DNA from: Cristatella mucedo
Taxonomy: Eukaryota > Bryozoa > Phylactolaemata > Cristatellidae
Direction of reading: 5' to 3'
DNA length: 64,000 nucleotides
Assembly: GCA_009760855.2 (NCBI GenBank)
Contig: WPIO01000006.1
Coordinates: 819,501 to 883,500, forward strand
The position numbers were made by a program, and so were the translations under genes. The notes beneath the pieces are model-generated. The model had not been told where the DNA came from, did no database searches, and saw only the letters and a list, made by a program, of their open reading frames with translations. Positions 1 to 12,168 of the stretch are shown here, piece after piece; the stretch's first letter is position 1, and every line of letters starts with the position of its first letter.

Positions 1-1262
1 CAATGCTGACCCTGTGGAGTGATTAGCTCTAAAGGCAGACTGGAACTTACTAGCAAGGTGTGAGGTTTCGATATATGAGTTCAGCTGGTCTGCAACGACC
101 CGTTCCAGTGTCTTTGATAGGAATGGTGGGAGGGAGACTGGAGGTAGTTGCTTAAGTTCTCTTGGTCTAGTGTAGCTTTCTTGAGAAGTGGCCTGACTAC
201 AGCTTTTTTGATAGGTGCTGGGACATGACCTGAGACTAATGACATATTAATGGTGTTAGTTACGCATGGCAGCACAGATCAATGCAACGTAGGAGTAGGA
301 CAGTGGGAATAGGGTTCAGAGGACTTGTTTTCTTCTTGATTGAGATACGAACTTCAGGACTAGATCACTAGTGACCTGCTTAAATGCAGACATTGAGGCG
401 CAGCCAGGAACCAAGGAACAGCATTCTAGTTGGGAGGTTGTCATCGCAGGGATGGATTCCCTGATCTTGTCTATCTACTGCACAAAGAATCGAGAGAAGC
501 GATCAGCTAGATCATCACAAGGATCATCAGGTAATGAGCTAATCTTGGAACGGTTGAGGAAATGGTTTATTTTCGACATCAGCATTTTTGGATTGTGCAT
601 CTGTGATTCAACAATGTTTCAATAGAAGCTAGACTTGGCCTTTACTAGGATCGATTGGTACGACCTACAGTAGTCTTCATATGCCTGTCGATGGACAGAT
701 AGTCCGGATCTTTTGTATGCTTTTTCACGATTTCGTTTAGTAGACCTGGCTAGTTTAATGTTGTGGTAAACCATAGGCCGTCTGGGCGGGGGCGTACAGT
801 GCGCTTTGTCAGAGGTGCAAACTCGTCGAGCGTGTCATCTAGTGTCGTGTTGTAACTATCTACCAATGATGACAGATCGGAGGGAGGACTGAGCAGTAGA
901 GGTGAAGCAGATATTCTCGCACGGTCAGCATCGACGTCAAGGGTCTTGAGGTTTCGCGATTCACAGGTTATTTTAGAGGAGGAGGTGGGTGCACACTGTA
1001 GATTGAATGAGATCTGCATGTGGTCAGATAAGCATGATTTGGTAATAATTGGTGATGACAAAGTGCAGTTGTATGAGAAAATCTGGTCGAGTGTGTGACC
1101 CTTGATGTGGGTAGGGCCATGCACATGAGCCACAAGAGACAATGAGTCAGTCAATGCACGAAATTCGGTGCTGAAAGCGTCAGATAAGTTACAAAATAAA
1201 CGTTGAAATCACCCATAACGAGGACGGATCGATTTCTTGCACACTGAATCGAAATGAGATCG
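1..1262 (-). mobile_element. LINE family 1 (CR1/L2-type), partial ORF2, runs off the window edge
   Basis: This antisense piece of a non-LTR retrotransposon matches the copy at 52.9-55.5 kb almost base for base. Reading the minus strand from about 1,262 it holds the C-terminal half of the APE-type endonuclease (GDFNV near 1,215; [11 protein letters not shown] near 1,105) and the linker, and it stops inside the N-terminal part of the reverse transcriptase at base 1. One 134-residue stretch (1,154-750) is still open; elsewhere frameshifts and stops break it. The RT catalytic core and 3' tail lie to the left of the window. It keeps about 60 codons of endonuclease that the 53 kb copy has lost. Family assignment rests on the CR1/L2-like endonuclease end and on identity to the fuller copy. 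Confidence 0.9.
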
Positions 1263-1269
1263 GAGACTA

Positions 1270-1545
1270 GGAACTAAGAATTCTAGAAACATCAACTATA
1301 TATAAATATTAATTCTGTATAATTCATCTTCTTCATTTACGTAATTGTATGGAACCTCTTCATCAAAACCAAATGCTTCTTCGTAATCATACTCTGAGTT
1401 GTCTTAATTATCGTCTTAGCTATCGCATTCTGAGTTCTCTTCTGGATTGTAATCAGGATCATCGCTGTCAGATTCTTTAATATTATCACGCACCACTGTT
1501 TGCTCATCAACTTTCTCAGTTTCAAATTTTTCTATTTCTATATTA
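1270..1545 (-). pseudogene. Acidic ORF remnant behind the Polinton-type polymerase
   Basis: In one minus-strand frame this stretch reads as a strongly acidic, Ser/Asp/Glu-rich polypeptide (for example ESDSDDPDYNPEE) broken by two in-frame stops, followed by another acidic block (FGFDEEVPYNYVNEEDE). Its base composition is as AT-rich as the polymerase relic above it, so I infer it belongs to the same element. I do not recognise the protein. It could equally be chance reading of a GAT/GAA-rich spacer. Confidence 0.35.
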
Positions 1546-1560
1546 GTAAATTTTTTATTT

Positions 1561-1734
1561 TTAACATACAATTATTCCTGCCATCTCAAGAATAAACTCT
1601 TTTTTTGCTGTTTCATATCTCATTTCTATTTGTAATTCATGCATTTCTTTTGTGGTTTTTTGTATATTATGTTCAACTTTTACTTTTAATTCTGGTTCAG
1701 GAGAAGTATATTCTTAATGCTTTCGTTTAGGCAT
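1561..1734 (-). pseudogene. Small ORF overlapping the polymerase stop codon
   Basis: A 58-codon frame starts at an ATG that overlaps the last codons of the polymerase frame (ATGCCTAA shared at 1,727-1,734) and ends with TAA at 1,561. The product would start MPKRKH, then has a single in-frame stop, then a charged, probably helical stretch rich in Lys and Glu (for example KVKVEHNIQKTTKEMHEL). The tight stop-start overlap is typical of compact virus-like elements and suggests a real small gene of the Polinton-type element, now disabled. I do not recognise it. Confidence 0.4.
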
Positions 1735-4700
1735 CTATATTACACTCAAAACATTTTCCACCAGTCTCTTTTATTCTATAATGACCACAGCCGAGTAAAT
1801 GTACTCCACAGTCCAGCCAGTATTTTTTTTTGAGTCAAAGGCTGACAGCGCTACTTTCTCCAACTTATCAGTGAATGATTCGTGCTTACTTTTTGATATC
1901 TTATATTACTTTCTGATTTGTTTTTCTTTAAAGTCATGAATATATATTCCATTAAAGATTGATACACTATCAGTTAAACAACTAACAAATGTCTCATGAC
2001 CCATTGTTTTACTTAAAACCGCTTTTGTAACTCCTTTTGCTGCTGCCTTTCTATCTGCATTAACAATACTAACAGAGTAAAGTTTTGGTCTTAAAGCACA
2101 TACTACTTTCCCTTCTGTTTCATCTTTAAACTTTCCAATTGTATCAACATCAAACCATTCAGGCATATCTTTCATATTTTCATATAAATTTGGTGTTTCA
2201 ATGTCAATAATTAACGAGTCTGTGTCTGTATAGATTAATTTAAGTTTTGATTCATACTTTGGTTTTATAACATCATAACACAATCTTTGCATAAGTAATT
2301 TATATAGGTGAAGAATTTAACTACCAATAAATAATGGTTTATTTAACCTTGTCTTTGATTGACTCATCTGAAATATTGTTAGTGTTTCACCAAAATCTCA
2401 AAGATTTACCGTACTTGGGTCACGTATTCTTGTATGAAACTTCTAAACTTCTTACTTCCTATCTCATCAATAACATTAATCAAATAAGCTTTTACTCTTT
2501 TTTCAACATCCTCACACGTTTTTCCATAAAATGCATTCATTATCAACTTCCAAAGATTTCTCAAGAATTTCTTATTTGAATTTGCTGCTTTCATGTCAGC
2601 ACACATTTGGATGAATGGTTGCAACCATCTGGATTGTTTAAATTTATAAACTTTTTTACTACTGCTGTCATTCCATGAGTCAAACAGCATTTTAGATACC
2701 AATAGTGAATTAGATAACCTTTTTTGCTGTAAAGTCACACATAAACTTTAGTACATTACAAGCGCCTACTTTGAACTTATTTTGAAAATTAGAAAACTCA
2801 CTACAGTCAACAACTCTAGAACTCATTTTAGATGCGCATAATGGATATTCATTGTGTAAGTCATGGTAGTACTCTTTTGTTTTTAGGATCGTATTCAATA
2901 TCCACCAAAAAGAATGCACCTTCTTCAGCATCATCAGGTAAAGACAATATTTTCTCTTTATTCCACCCATCTATCGAACATTCTTCAATTCCTCCTTGAG
3001 GAAGTGGTTCCATCATTGTGGTTGGGTAAAAACTAGTCACATCTTTATAAGTAATCCATGCTGTTGGTTTAGTTTCATCATATCCTGGAACACATGGGTT
3101 ATTTGCTTTAACTAATCTACTATTAACTTGACATATACCACCACGGATTGATTTTTTCAAAATTTCATATAAACTTCTATCTGTTAATAATTCAATTTTT
3201 ACTTCTGAAAACCAAAATACGGCACTCCATGAGAAATTCGGTGTTTTAACAAAATTTGCAGGATCTAGTTTTAATTTAGTTATTAAACCTTTTCTATAAC
3301 TTTTAAAATAATCTGCTAACAACAACACATCAGTAATTAAGTATAAATTGTGATAAGAAAAGTTTTACAGTTAAATTCTTTCCAAACATTGTTTGCTTTT
3401 TTATAATCTTCATCGGATATCCCTTTGATATAAGCACTAGAATAAAAAGATTCCTTGCTTGGTAAAGTATCATAACAAAATTTTTCCCACGAGTCCATAA
3501 ATTTATAAGGATACTCACCTTTAGCAGCAAGTAGATCAAGATTCTTTCCTTTATTCGATTCACTTACAAACTTTATTTGAAATAAGAAAGCAATCAATTG
3601 TTTGACCCATCGTTGAAGCAATAGAATCTAATGACCCAATCATAAATTGCATACTATCTTTAAAAACCAAATCCCCAACCTTAAGCATCATATACTTTCC
3701 AAATTGTTAGCTATTGGTTCTGCTTCAATACTAAAACGTTCTAACGCTTTAACAATAATATGTGAATAATATCCTTTAAAGTTATGAAACAAAACAGGTA
3801 ACTGCCATCTTCTAAAATCAAAACTTGACTTAAAATTGCATGAGTGATGTGCTGCGCCTCTGTATTTATTTGTTAAGTGACAATCTAAGTTCTTTATATA
3901 TTTGGTTAAATGGTCCTTTACACATCCAGCAGAAGATAGCATCATTGTGTGCTCTTATTTCATTGACAGTTAAATCTTTCATTTTATTATCCAAGTTGAT
4001 CTAAAATAATTTTGTTTTATAAAAATTTGATATTAAAAATAATCTTTTTAAGAAATTATTAACACAATATCAACTAACATTTTAAAATGTATCAACAACC
4101 TGTCCATTTCGATCAACAATAATATATGCAGCTGAGCATAGCGTGTGTGTTGAAAAATGATCTTCTCGTTCTCTTTGTTGAACTAAACACTCAAAGTCTG
4201 CACAACAAACATAAGGACATGTATTAAGATGTTTGAATGAATCAAATGATATACATTTATTATGTTAATCTGGCATTACATATTTTGCTGTTCCAGAATT
4301 TATACTATCTCATAATTCTAAATGTTCATCTACTCGAGTTTTATCAAAAAATCTATTTAAACATCGATGACAGTAATCCTGTTTTCCTCCAGAAACAGAA
4401 GGTCTACATACAGCATTGACATTATGAATCAAAAGATAATGTTCAATAACTTTACTACTTATAAGAAGTAAGTTAATGTGTCTGTCTGGAATCTCATCAA
4501 TCTTTTTCGCAACTCTTAATGGTGAAACTCCAGGCTCTTTATACTCGCATGAATAAACATTTCTACTAACATTCATAACCTTCTCTAATTTTGTAGTATC
4601 TTTAACTTTCAGTGGCCATTCAATCTCATTAATAGAATTTGGATAGTGTTGATTTAATATGTTTCTTAAACCATTAATCTTCTATTTGTTTCTTACTTCT

Positions 4701-5436
4701 GGATTCAACGCTCTTAGAACACACCATAGTGCAAGAAACTCATCATCAAAATTTTTTAAGTTAGCTACAAACTTTTTCTTAACAAGATAATCTGGTCTTT
4801 CAACAAATGAACCTCCGCCTATTGGAATATATTTAGAAATAACAATAGAAAACGAGTGAAAACAATAAATAACCAACCAGAACCAACACCTCGATCAATT
4901 AACATATCTGAATTTATACCAAGTGAGAGAATTATTTTATCATAAATCGCATCTTCAGACTCACTATACATAGTTAACGTTGATTTAGATTGAGAACCTC
5001 TTCTATCTATTTCACCGGTATCAAACGGTTTCATATCAAATGATACCTTAAAATGAACTCTAATAAATGACCATATTTTACTAACTCTATTAATCAACAC
5101 TTTTGTTTGATATCTAAGTGATTCTATTAAGGCTTCAACATCACCAATCCATATTTTAGTATTATATGAAAAGGATAAAGTATTTCCACCAGCTGAAACA
5201 ATTGGATTAGTAAATCCTACTTTATTTAATCTTCCAATTTTTCCAACACACTTAGTTGAAGATATATCAAAGTTAATATTCATTAATCTTCTTGCTTCAT
5301 TCTCAGAAATTAATTTTTCTCTTTTAATTCTTTTAGTTTTTCCATCATATTTGTTTAGTGATAAATAAAAATCCACATTCATTAGTCTTCTTGATTCAGA
5401 TGCAAAAGAGTTTCTTTGTCCAACTGGAAAGAACAT
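1727..5436 (-). pseudogene. Relic of a protein-primed family B DNA polymerase, Polinton/Maverick (adintovirus) type
   Basis: This is a long minus-strand gene broken by several frameshifts and stops. In order from 5,436: an N-terminal region ending GVGSGW (near 4,880); a segment with KKKFVANLKNFDDEFLALW (about 4,790-4,730); a zinc-finger-like YCHRCLNRFFDK (about 4,375-4,340); a degenerate exonuclease-type motif FHNFKGYYSH (about 3,790-3,760), where the usual acidic residue is not seen; palm motif A DVTSFYP (about 3,040-3,020); motif B LIMNAFYGKT (about 2,545-2,515); motif C YTDTDS (about 2,235-2,218); and a C-terminal tail with EKVALSAFDSKKN then, after a frame change, GHYRIKETGG. The order is that of protein-primed polymerases of Polintons and related integrated viruses. 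The region is much more AT-rich than its surroundings. No integrase, capsid, packaging ATPase or terminal inverted repeats are visible here. The polymerase cannot be functional as it stands. Confidence 0.85.
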
Positions 5437-5754
5437 TTGCTATATAAGGTAATACTATTTTGTTTAAATAGAATAAGTTTCAGTTGAAAATATTTTTAAT
5501 ATTAATTATGTTTTTGGTATTTTGTTTTACTATAATATATACAGATTTTGTAACCGATATAATAGTGATGATGGTTTTTTCTTTTGACGATGAGTGTATT
5601 TCTGAGATGAGTGGTTTTTTCCTTTTACGATGTTTTTAGTTTTGTGACGAGTCCCAGTTTTAACGAGGAAGAGTCGAAAAAACAAAAATGTCATAAAAGG
5701 TGAAAACACGAGAATCGAAAAAATTGTCGTAAGAGGGAAAAAGCCATCATCAAC
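5437..5754. other. AT-rich spacer upstream of the polymerase relic
   Basis: T-rich plus strand with a loosely repeated ACGATGAGT-like word near 5,585 and 5,630. No gene, promoter or terminal repeat that I can support. It may be the remaining edge of the Polinton-type element. Confidence 0.4.
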
Positions 5755-5821
5755 CCGCGACCTCGAGACGGAGATCGTGAAATGCAACCGCCTCACCCAG
5801 CATGTGCCATCGCGGCTCACC
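5755..5821 (-). repeat. SINE-A head fragment
   Basis: The minus strand reads as the tRNA-derived head of SINE-A (A-box part and the GACCTCG..CGAGGTCG-like stretch), cut off directly against a second, fuller SINE-A copy. Confidence 0.6.
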
Positions 5822-5948
5822 GAAGAGCCGTGACGGCTATCGCCTCCGCTTACAGCTGGCAATAAAGAATCGCACGCTGCAGGATTCGAGCCCAAGACCT
5901 CGGTCTTGTAGATCGACTGCCTTACCTCCTGGGCTATCGAGGACCATA
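5822..5948 (-). repeat. SINE-A copy (tRNA-derived)
   Basis: The minus strand has an A-box-like stretch, a B-box (GGGCTCGAATCCTGCAG), then the SINE-A body (CTTTATTGCCAGCTGTAAGC and GATAGCCGTCACGGCTC). It lies directly beside the head fragment at 5,755-5,821, so two SINEs sit side by side. The tail shared by other copies is short or missing here. Confidence 0.75.
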
Positions 5949-6439
5949 GGGTCAGGACAGCTCTTGGAGGAACAGGTTTTGGACCGAAATAGACCCCTTC
6001 CAATGGAGTGCTAGGTCGGGCCCGTGCACGCTTCGGGGCTGGGTAGGCGCGCAGTGCACTTATCACAAAAACGCCCGAAATTAGCAGCAAGGTGTGGTCA
6101 CCCGAAACTGAGGATGTCGTTTCCTGAACCAAAACAAATCAGTGCTGGGAGTTCCTAGAAAGCCACAGTATGCCGCAGACCGCCCGCCGGCCCCCTCGGC
6201 TGCAGCGGCTTTACGCTGTTTTGCATATGAATGGAGCACTCGCTTGTGAGGTTTTGTTGCCCTGCCCTACAGTAGCCTGTCAGCCAGCCATCGGAGAGGC
6301 CGTCCCAAATCGTACTGGCACCGAGCGAGCGCCGGCGTCGGAGGATCGCCGCCATCGCTCGGAATTACGCCGCCAACCGAACGGCATGAGCAGAGAAGCA
6401 GGTATCGTTGCGTCTAACCGCCGATCTCTCGGTACCGTC

Positions 6440-6568
6440 TCAAGCATGATATCACTCACCATTCCATCCCGTTTCCCTTTGTAGCGAATGTAAAGCGCCT
6501 TATTAGAGATTGAGTTCTCCGAGGGCGCTTTATCAAGTGCATTATTATTATTATTATTATTATTATGT
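6440..6568 (+). mobile_element. LINE family 1, 3' end only
   Basis: The last ~130 bases of the LINE: AAGCATGATATCACTCACC, then the hairpin AAGCGCC ... GGGCGCTT and an (ATT)n run. It is heavily 5'-truncated. Confidence 0.85.
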
Positions 6569-6837
6569 CTCGTCCGTCTTCGCAGGTGCTCAGCTCGACG
6601 GAAAGCTAGCCAAGCCCCCAATTCATTCCGCGTCCACACGGACGAACCCGCTTAGTAACGGTCGCTTTCCCGTCGCGGTCAGCTGCTCGCGCGGCCATCG
6701 ACGCTTTTTTCCGGAAGTGATTTGCCCTCGCTTGGCAGCTTCGCTTCTCTTCGCTACTCTTGAATGCTGCATTTGCCACACCCGAATCCAGAGGGTGGGG
6801 AGGGCAGGCAATGGCCAGGGGGGATGGTGGGTTGGCT

Positions 6838-6839
<2 letters not shown>

Positions 6840-6868
<29 letters not shown>

Positions 6869-6872
6869 AGAG
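6840..6872 (+). repeat. GGC/GCG trinucleotide run
   Basis: About ten GGC-type units on the plus strand, followed by a G/A-rich tract. It causes the Gly/Ala-rich open frames seen there. Confidence 0.9.
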
Positions 6873-6925
6873 GGAGGGAGTAGGGCTGGGTGGCCAGAGG
6901 CCTGTCGCTCCTAAGTGGATCTGCA

Positions 6926-8247
6926 GCGACTCTTTACTACTGCATTCGACACCATTGATCACGAAGTTCTGCTTGAACGGTTGAGAACAACGATCGGTCT
7001 GGCAGACGAAGCACTGGCGTGGTTTAAATCATACTTGTCTGATCGTGTTCAATCCGTGTCGTGTGGGGGTCAGGTCTCACACACGAGAAGGGTGACCTGT
7101 GGAGTCCCTCAAGGGTCTGTACTCGGTCCCTTGCTGTTCTCCATTTATACATAACCTCTGGGAAAAGTGATCAAGGCCCATGGAATAGGATATCACTTCT
7201 ATGCTGACGATACTCAGTTGTATTTGTCATTCAAAGCGTCGGAATCTGCAGCAGCAACTGAGAAACTGAATGCTTGCCTTGCAGATATTCGATCCTGGAT
7301 GTTGGAAAACTTCCTGAAATTAAATGACGATAAAACCGAACTGCTGCTCATAGGACACCCTAAGCGTGTGGCTGGATTAAAGACTTTGCTGTTCTAATAG
7401 GTGATGCTATTGTGCGACCATCACCACATGCTTGAAATTTAGGTGTCGTGTTCGACAGCTGCCTCAATTTCAAAAGCTTCATTCAGAAGACCGCTTCAAC
7501 AGCTAGCCATCACATCCGATCCCTATCCAAGATTAGGAGCTGTCTTCCACAGTGGCTTGTACAAAATTTAGCTAGCTCTTTAGTTCTGTCTCGTCTTGAT
7601 TATTGTAATTCCCTTTTGGTAGGGCTGCCAAAGAAAGCTATTATGCCACTGCAGCGGACTATAAATATGGCTGTAAGGCTAGTCTTCAAGTCCCAGCGGT
7701 TTGAGCACGTGTCTCCTTTGCTGAAAGAGCTAGGATGGTTGCCGGTTGAACAAAGGATACAGAGCAAAGTTCTTACGCTGACCCACAAGGCCCGCCACGG
7801 CTTGGCTCCTTCGTACCTAGCTGAACTGCTGCATCAGTTTCAGCCTGTTCGCGCCCTCAGGTCCTGTGTGGACAATAAATTAGCTGTCCCATTCCTCCGC
7901 TTAAAGACAGTTGGCGACAGAAGCTTTAGCTCTGCAGGTCCTAGACTGTGGAACTCGCTTCCACAATTCTTACGCAACGACAATTAATCTCCTACTGCCG
8001 ACCGTGGCACATCCTTTACAGTGATCCTGAGCTGCCACTTCTATGCTACTCACTACCTCAACTGCTCTCCTGACTCTGCTATGCTTCCCACTTTCTCTTT
8101 GTTTCGTGAGACGAAGTCTGTTGGCTACCGAATGTGTACCGAAAGCCGCTTGGGCTGTGAGTTCGCTATACAAAACTCTCCTGCGTAACACCCACATGGT
8201 CTTTATGAATTTGTGGAGTTACAGAAGGAGATACATTACATTACAAA
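6926..8247 (+). mobile_element. LINE family 2 (CR1/L2-type), 5'-truncated, RT to 3' end
   Basis: It begins abruptly at RT motif A ([13 protein letters not shown]), continues through [18 protein letters not shown] (7,085-7,150), then after a frameshift [15 protein letters not shown] (about 7,190) with an intact YADD catalytic motif, then after another frameshift the C-terminal RT region ([29 protein letters not shown], ending near 7,985). A ~260-base 3' UTR follows, ending in TTTGTGGAGTTACAGAAGG and two ATTAC units. At least two frameshifts disable the ORF. It lacks the endonuclease. Its protein is clearly different from family 1 and its tail is (TTACA)n rather than (ATT)n. Confidence 0.9.
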
Positions 8248-9312
<1,065 letters not shown>

Positions 9313-9930
9313 ATATAAATATACATACATACAAGACGTTCCCTGGGCACCCGTTTGTGGCCATCGGCATGGGAAGGTTCCTGCTCTTTCATGGGCAACT
9401 CGAGATACAACTCGATAGCTGGGCGCCAGACCGCTAAAAGCCAAACTGATTCAGTCACTAGTTCAGCGTATTTTGCAGTTGCGTAGCTGGCGTTCGGACT
9501 ACTTTTGCAGACTTCGGTCTGCGTTTGGTGGCTTCGCTATATCCCTTTAAATATGCCGATAACCTGACTACTATACTACTTACTTCATTTGCATAGCTCC
9601 TTAAGGAAACTTAAACTCTATCCAAGCGTTTTACGTATGCCAAGGGGTTTAAAAACCAAGATCTCGGTCGTTCGTGGCAGCAATCCTACTCGTACTCAAA
9701 GAGCAGATCAGTTTGCTGCTGAGCCAATTTATGCTATGGCGTTATTATAATTGCTGCGTATCGACTGCTCAACACAGCGGAAGTGTTAGAAATGCTTTTT
9801 ATTTGGTTTGTTATACCTCAAATTTTAGTTCATTCCAGGTCTTCATAGTATATTTTTCAAAATTTTGGAACGAAAAAACTGATTCGGAGCCAAGCGCTGA
9901 AAAAAGTTATCTTTGCATAATATAATTATC
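9313..9930. other. Unassigned DNA
   Basis: Low-complexity start, then ordinary DNA without a supported gene or repeat. Confidence 0.4.
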
Positions 9931-9934
9931 TTCG

Positions 9935-10040
9935 TATGGTAAACGATCACCGAGCTTCTGGGTACTTGTCCAGTGCTCTACTGATTGAGCTAGCGAGAGA
10001 TTTGGATCCCGTCGACGCTCACCGCTGCACTGTTATAGGT
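9935..10040 (-). repeat. Possible tRNA-derived SINE fragment
   Basis: The minus strand reads CTAGCTCAATCAGTAGAGCA, a good tRNA A-box/D-arm with the usual spacing start. A convincing anticodon stem and acceptor stem do not follow, so it is more likely a SINE head or tRNA relic than a working tRNA gene. It does not look like SINE-A or SINE-B. Confidence 0.35.
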
Positions 10041-10657
10041 TTAAGTTGCACATTTGCACCTCTTTGCTGCTCAAGTCTAATTCTCGGTTACTGCTTGAGG
10101 AAAAGGTTATGTTTTTAATTTTGAATTGGATACCAAATCTACTCATTGACAAGCTTTACGACTTATTTAAGTCTGCGAACGAAGACCCCTTCGAAAGGCG
10201 TACCGTACATAACATTGATTATCAAAAAGGTTTAATTTTTTATTATTTCTTCTCCCGTAAAACTAAACCGGATTAGCTGTGGCCCTCCTTATAGCATGGT
10301 TTGCCTAGCTATTTAGGACTGCTGACAATGTAAAGCACTTGACCATGCCTGCCACCACCCTCGAAAGTTCAAAGATTTAAATCCCACTTATGATCCCATT
10401 AACTAGTAATCATTCCTTAAGACTATTCAATCTACCCATAACAAGATATACTGAAATGCTCATTAAATGTAAGGAATGAAACAGCCTGGTTATGATTGTG
10501 ACTGTATGCACACCCAAGTGGGTGCATTCAAAGAGCGCATATGTACATGCATGCATACAAACAAATGTCTACGTCCTATATAAGTTTACGTGAAATAGAT
10601 ACGTTTTTATATCTGTGGCTAATAAAGAAATTACAGGAAATACAGAGATGAAGATAT

Positions 10658-10697
<40 letters not shown>

Positions 10698-11000
10698 AGC
10701 GAAAGGAGAGAGCGGCAATCACTTCGCTGGCTTCGCGTACAAGCAAGGGATGCAAGCACGTGAAATGCTTGCATGCGCTTCGGCAGGACACAGGCAGTCA
10801 CGATTTTAATAATTCTGACGTATTTAAATGCCGTCTAGTTACGTTTGACTTGATAGGTACTAAGTTTTCGCGCCTCATTTTTCTTACGCTGCGATGCTTG
10901 GGTCGCACACGACTTCGAGCATTTCAGTTAGAAGTGGCTCGGCGCTGCTTCGATACGTAATTAGGTCAATTGTCCAATCGCCTTTTTACTTTGAATGCCT
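10041..11000. other. Unassigned DNA with a (GA)n run
   Basis: No supported gene. It contains the GA run at 10,659-10,695. Confidence 0.4.
10659..10695 (+). repeat. (GA)n microsatellite
   Basis: About 18 GA units. Confidence 0.95.
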
Positions 11001-11002
11001 AG

Positions 11003-11137
11003 GCCCAGTGGTTAAGGTGCTCGCCCCGACCGAGGTCCTGGCCAAGGTCGTGCGCTCGAGCCCCATGGCATACATGGAACGCATGGATAGAGATTAAGTT
11101 CTCTTTGGGCGCTTTGCAAATGAGTTATATTCTTTAA
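11003..11137 (+). repeat. SINE-B copy (tRNA head, LINE family 1 tail)
   Basis: tRNA-like head with an A-box region (CCCAGTGGTTAAGGTGCTCG) and a B-box (GCGCTCGAGCCCC), a short body (TGGCATACATGGAACGC), then AGAGATTAAGTTCTCTTTGG and GCGCTTTGCAAATGAGTTAT. That last part is the same stem-loop that ends LINE family 1. This is the clearest copy of the family in the window. Confidence 0.85.
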
Positions 11138-11697
11138 AGATTCCATGGCCCTAGTCTACTGCTGCAGTGTTGCCGGAAGCTGTTTGGAAGTGTGCAACTG
11201 TTTACCAAGAAAAGCCAAGCCTGCAAATTAGCTCGACACAGAATTTCTGGACACAGAATTTCTGGCCTGGTCGTGCTGTTGATTACTAAGGCGTAACGAG
11301 CGTCAATACATTGTCTGTATGTCAGTGATAGAATCATGTCGCTCTCTTTGGGTGGTGACAATCCATTGAACACTTGGAATTAAATCCAATCAAAAGTTGT
11401 ATTTACGCTCTGTTGCCTCCAAACTTGAAAATTTCTCCAGCATTTTCAATTCTGCTTTTTCCTTCTTTCAGATCTTGTAGTTAAAATTGTTGGTGGCCCA
11501 ATATCCTTCTCGTGTTAAATCCAAACATTTCCAGTAGCCAGTGATCTGGTGTCATACCACACGTAGTTCTGCCTCCATTTTCTGACAGGATAATAATTGA
11601 AGACGTACTCTTGCAAGAGATCTAGTAAAAATAGAAGTATACATAGTTAATAGTTAGATGCAATTAGCAAACTGTGTTCGCTCACTGCAGCTCGCTA
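11138..11697. other. Unassigned DNA
   Basis: No supported feature. Confidence 0.4.
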
Positions 11698-12168
11698 TGA
11701 ATGCACGCTACTACTCCCCCCAATCGGCTAAGCGTCGTACCGTCCGCTTTTCGGAATCTAACTGTTTATCTATGCCTCGTACAAACCTCCAATCCTTTGG
11801 AGACCGTGACTTTTGTTCGGATGCTTCCAAAGCCTGGAACTCACTTCCAACTTGCGTCACGACATCTCCAGACTTGACCGCATTTAATGAGAAACTAAAA
11901 ACGTGCCTGTTTATCACAGCATTTAGTGGGTAACTGATTTGTCTTTTATGTGCTTATGCGTGCTGACACTGTGCATGCTGCCACTAACCATACTGGCATG
12001 CTGACCCTGTGCATGTCATCACTAACCATGCTATTCTTGTGGTTTAATGAGCATGCTACCTCTAACCATTCGATCGTACTTCTTTTGCAGCAAATATAAC
12101 GCACTTAGAAAGAGATCGAGTTCTCAGAGGGGGCTTTATCAAACGTATTATTATAATTATTAATAATG
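11698..12168 (+). mobile_element. LINE family 1, 3' portion
   Basis: Covers the C-terminal RT tail ([38 protein letters not shown], stop near 11,934), the 3' UTR with its two related ~38-base units (TGCTGACACTGTGCATGCTG type), the terminal hairpin (near 12,095-12,135) and an (ATT)n-like tail. It is 5'-truncated at about 11,698. Confidence 0.9.

Larger units (their letters stand above)
6150..6925. other. GC/CpG-rich stretch with no supported gene
   Basis: GC- and CpG-rich DNA between the SINEs and the LINE family 2 copy. It holds one LINE family 1 3' end (6,440-6,568) and a GGC run (6,840-6,872). Open frames on both strands look like by-products of high GC. It could be a decayed CpG island or an unrecognised repeat. 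Confidence 0.4.
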
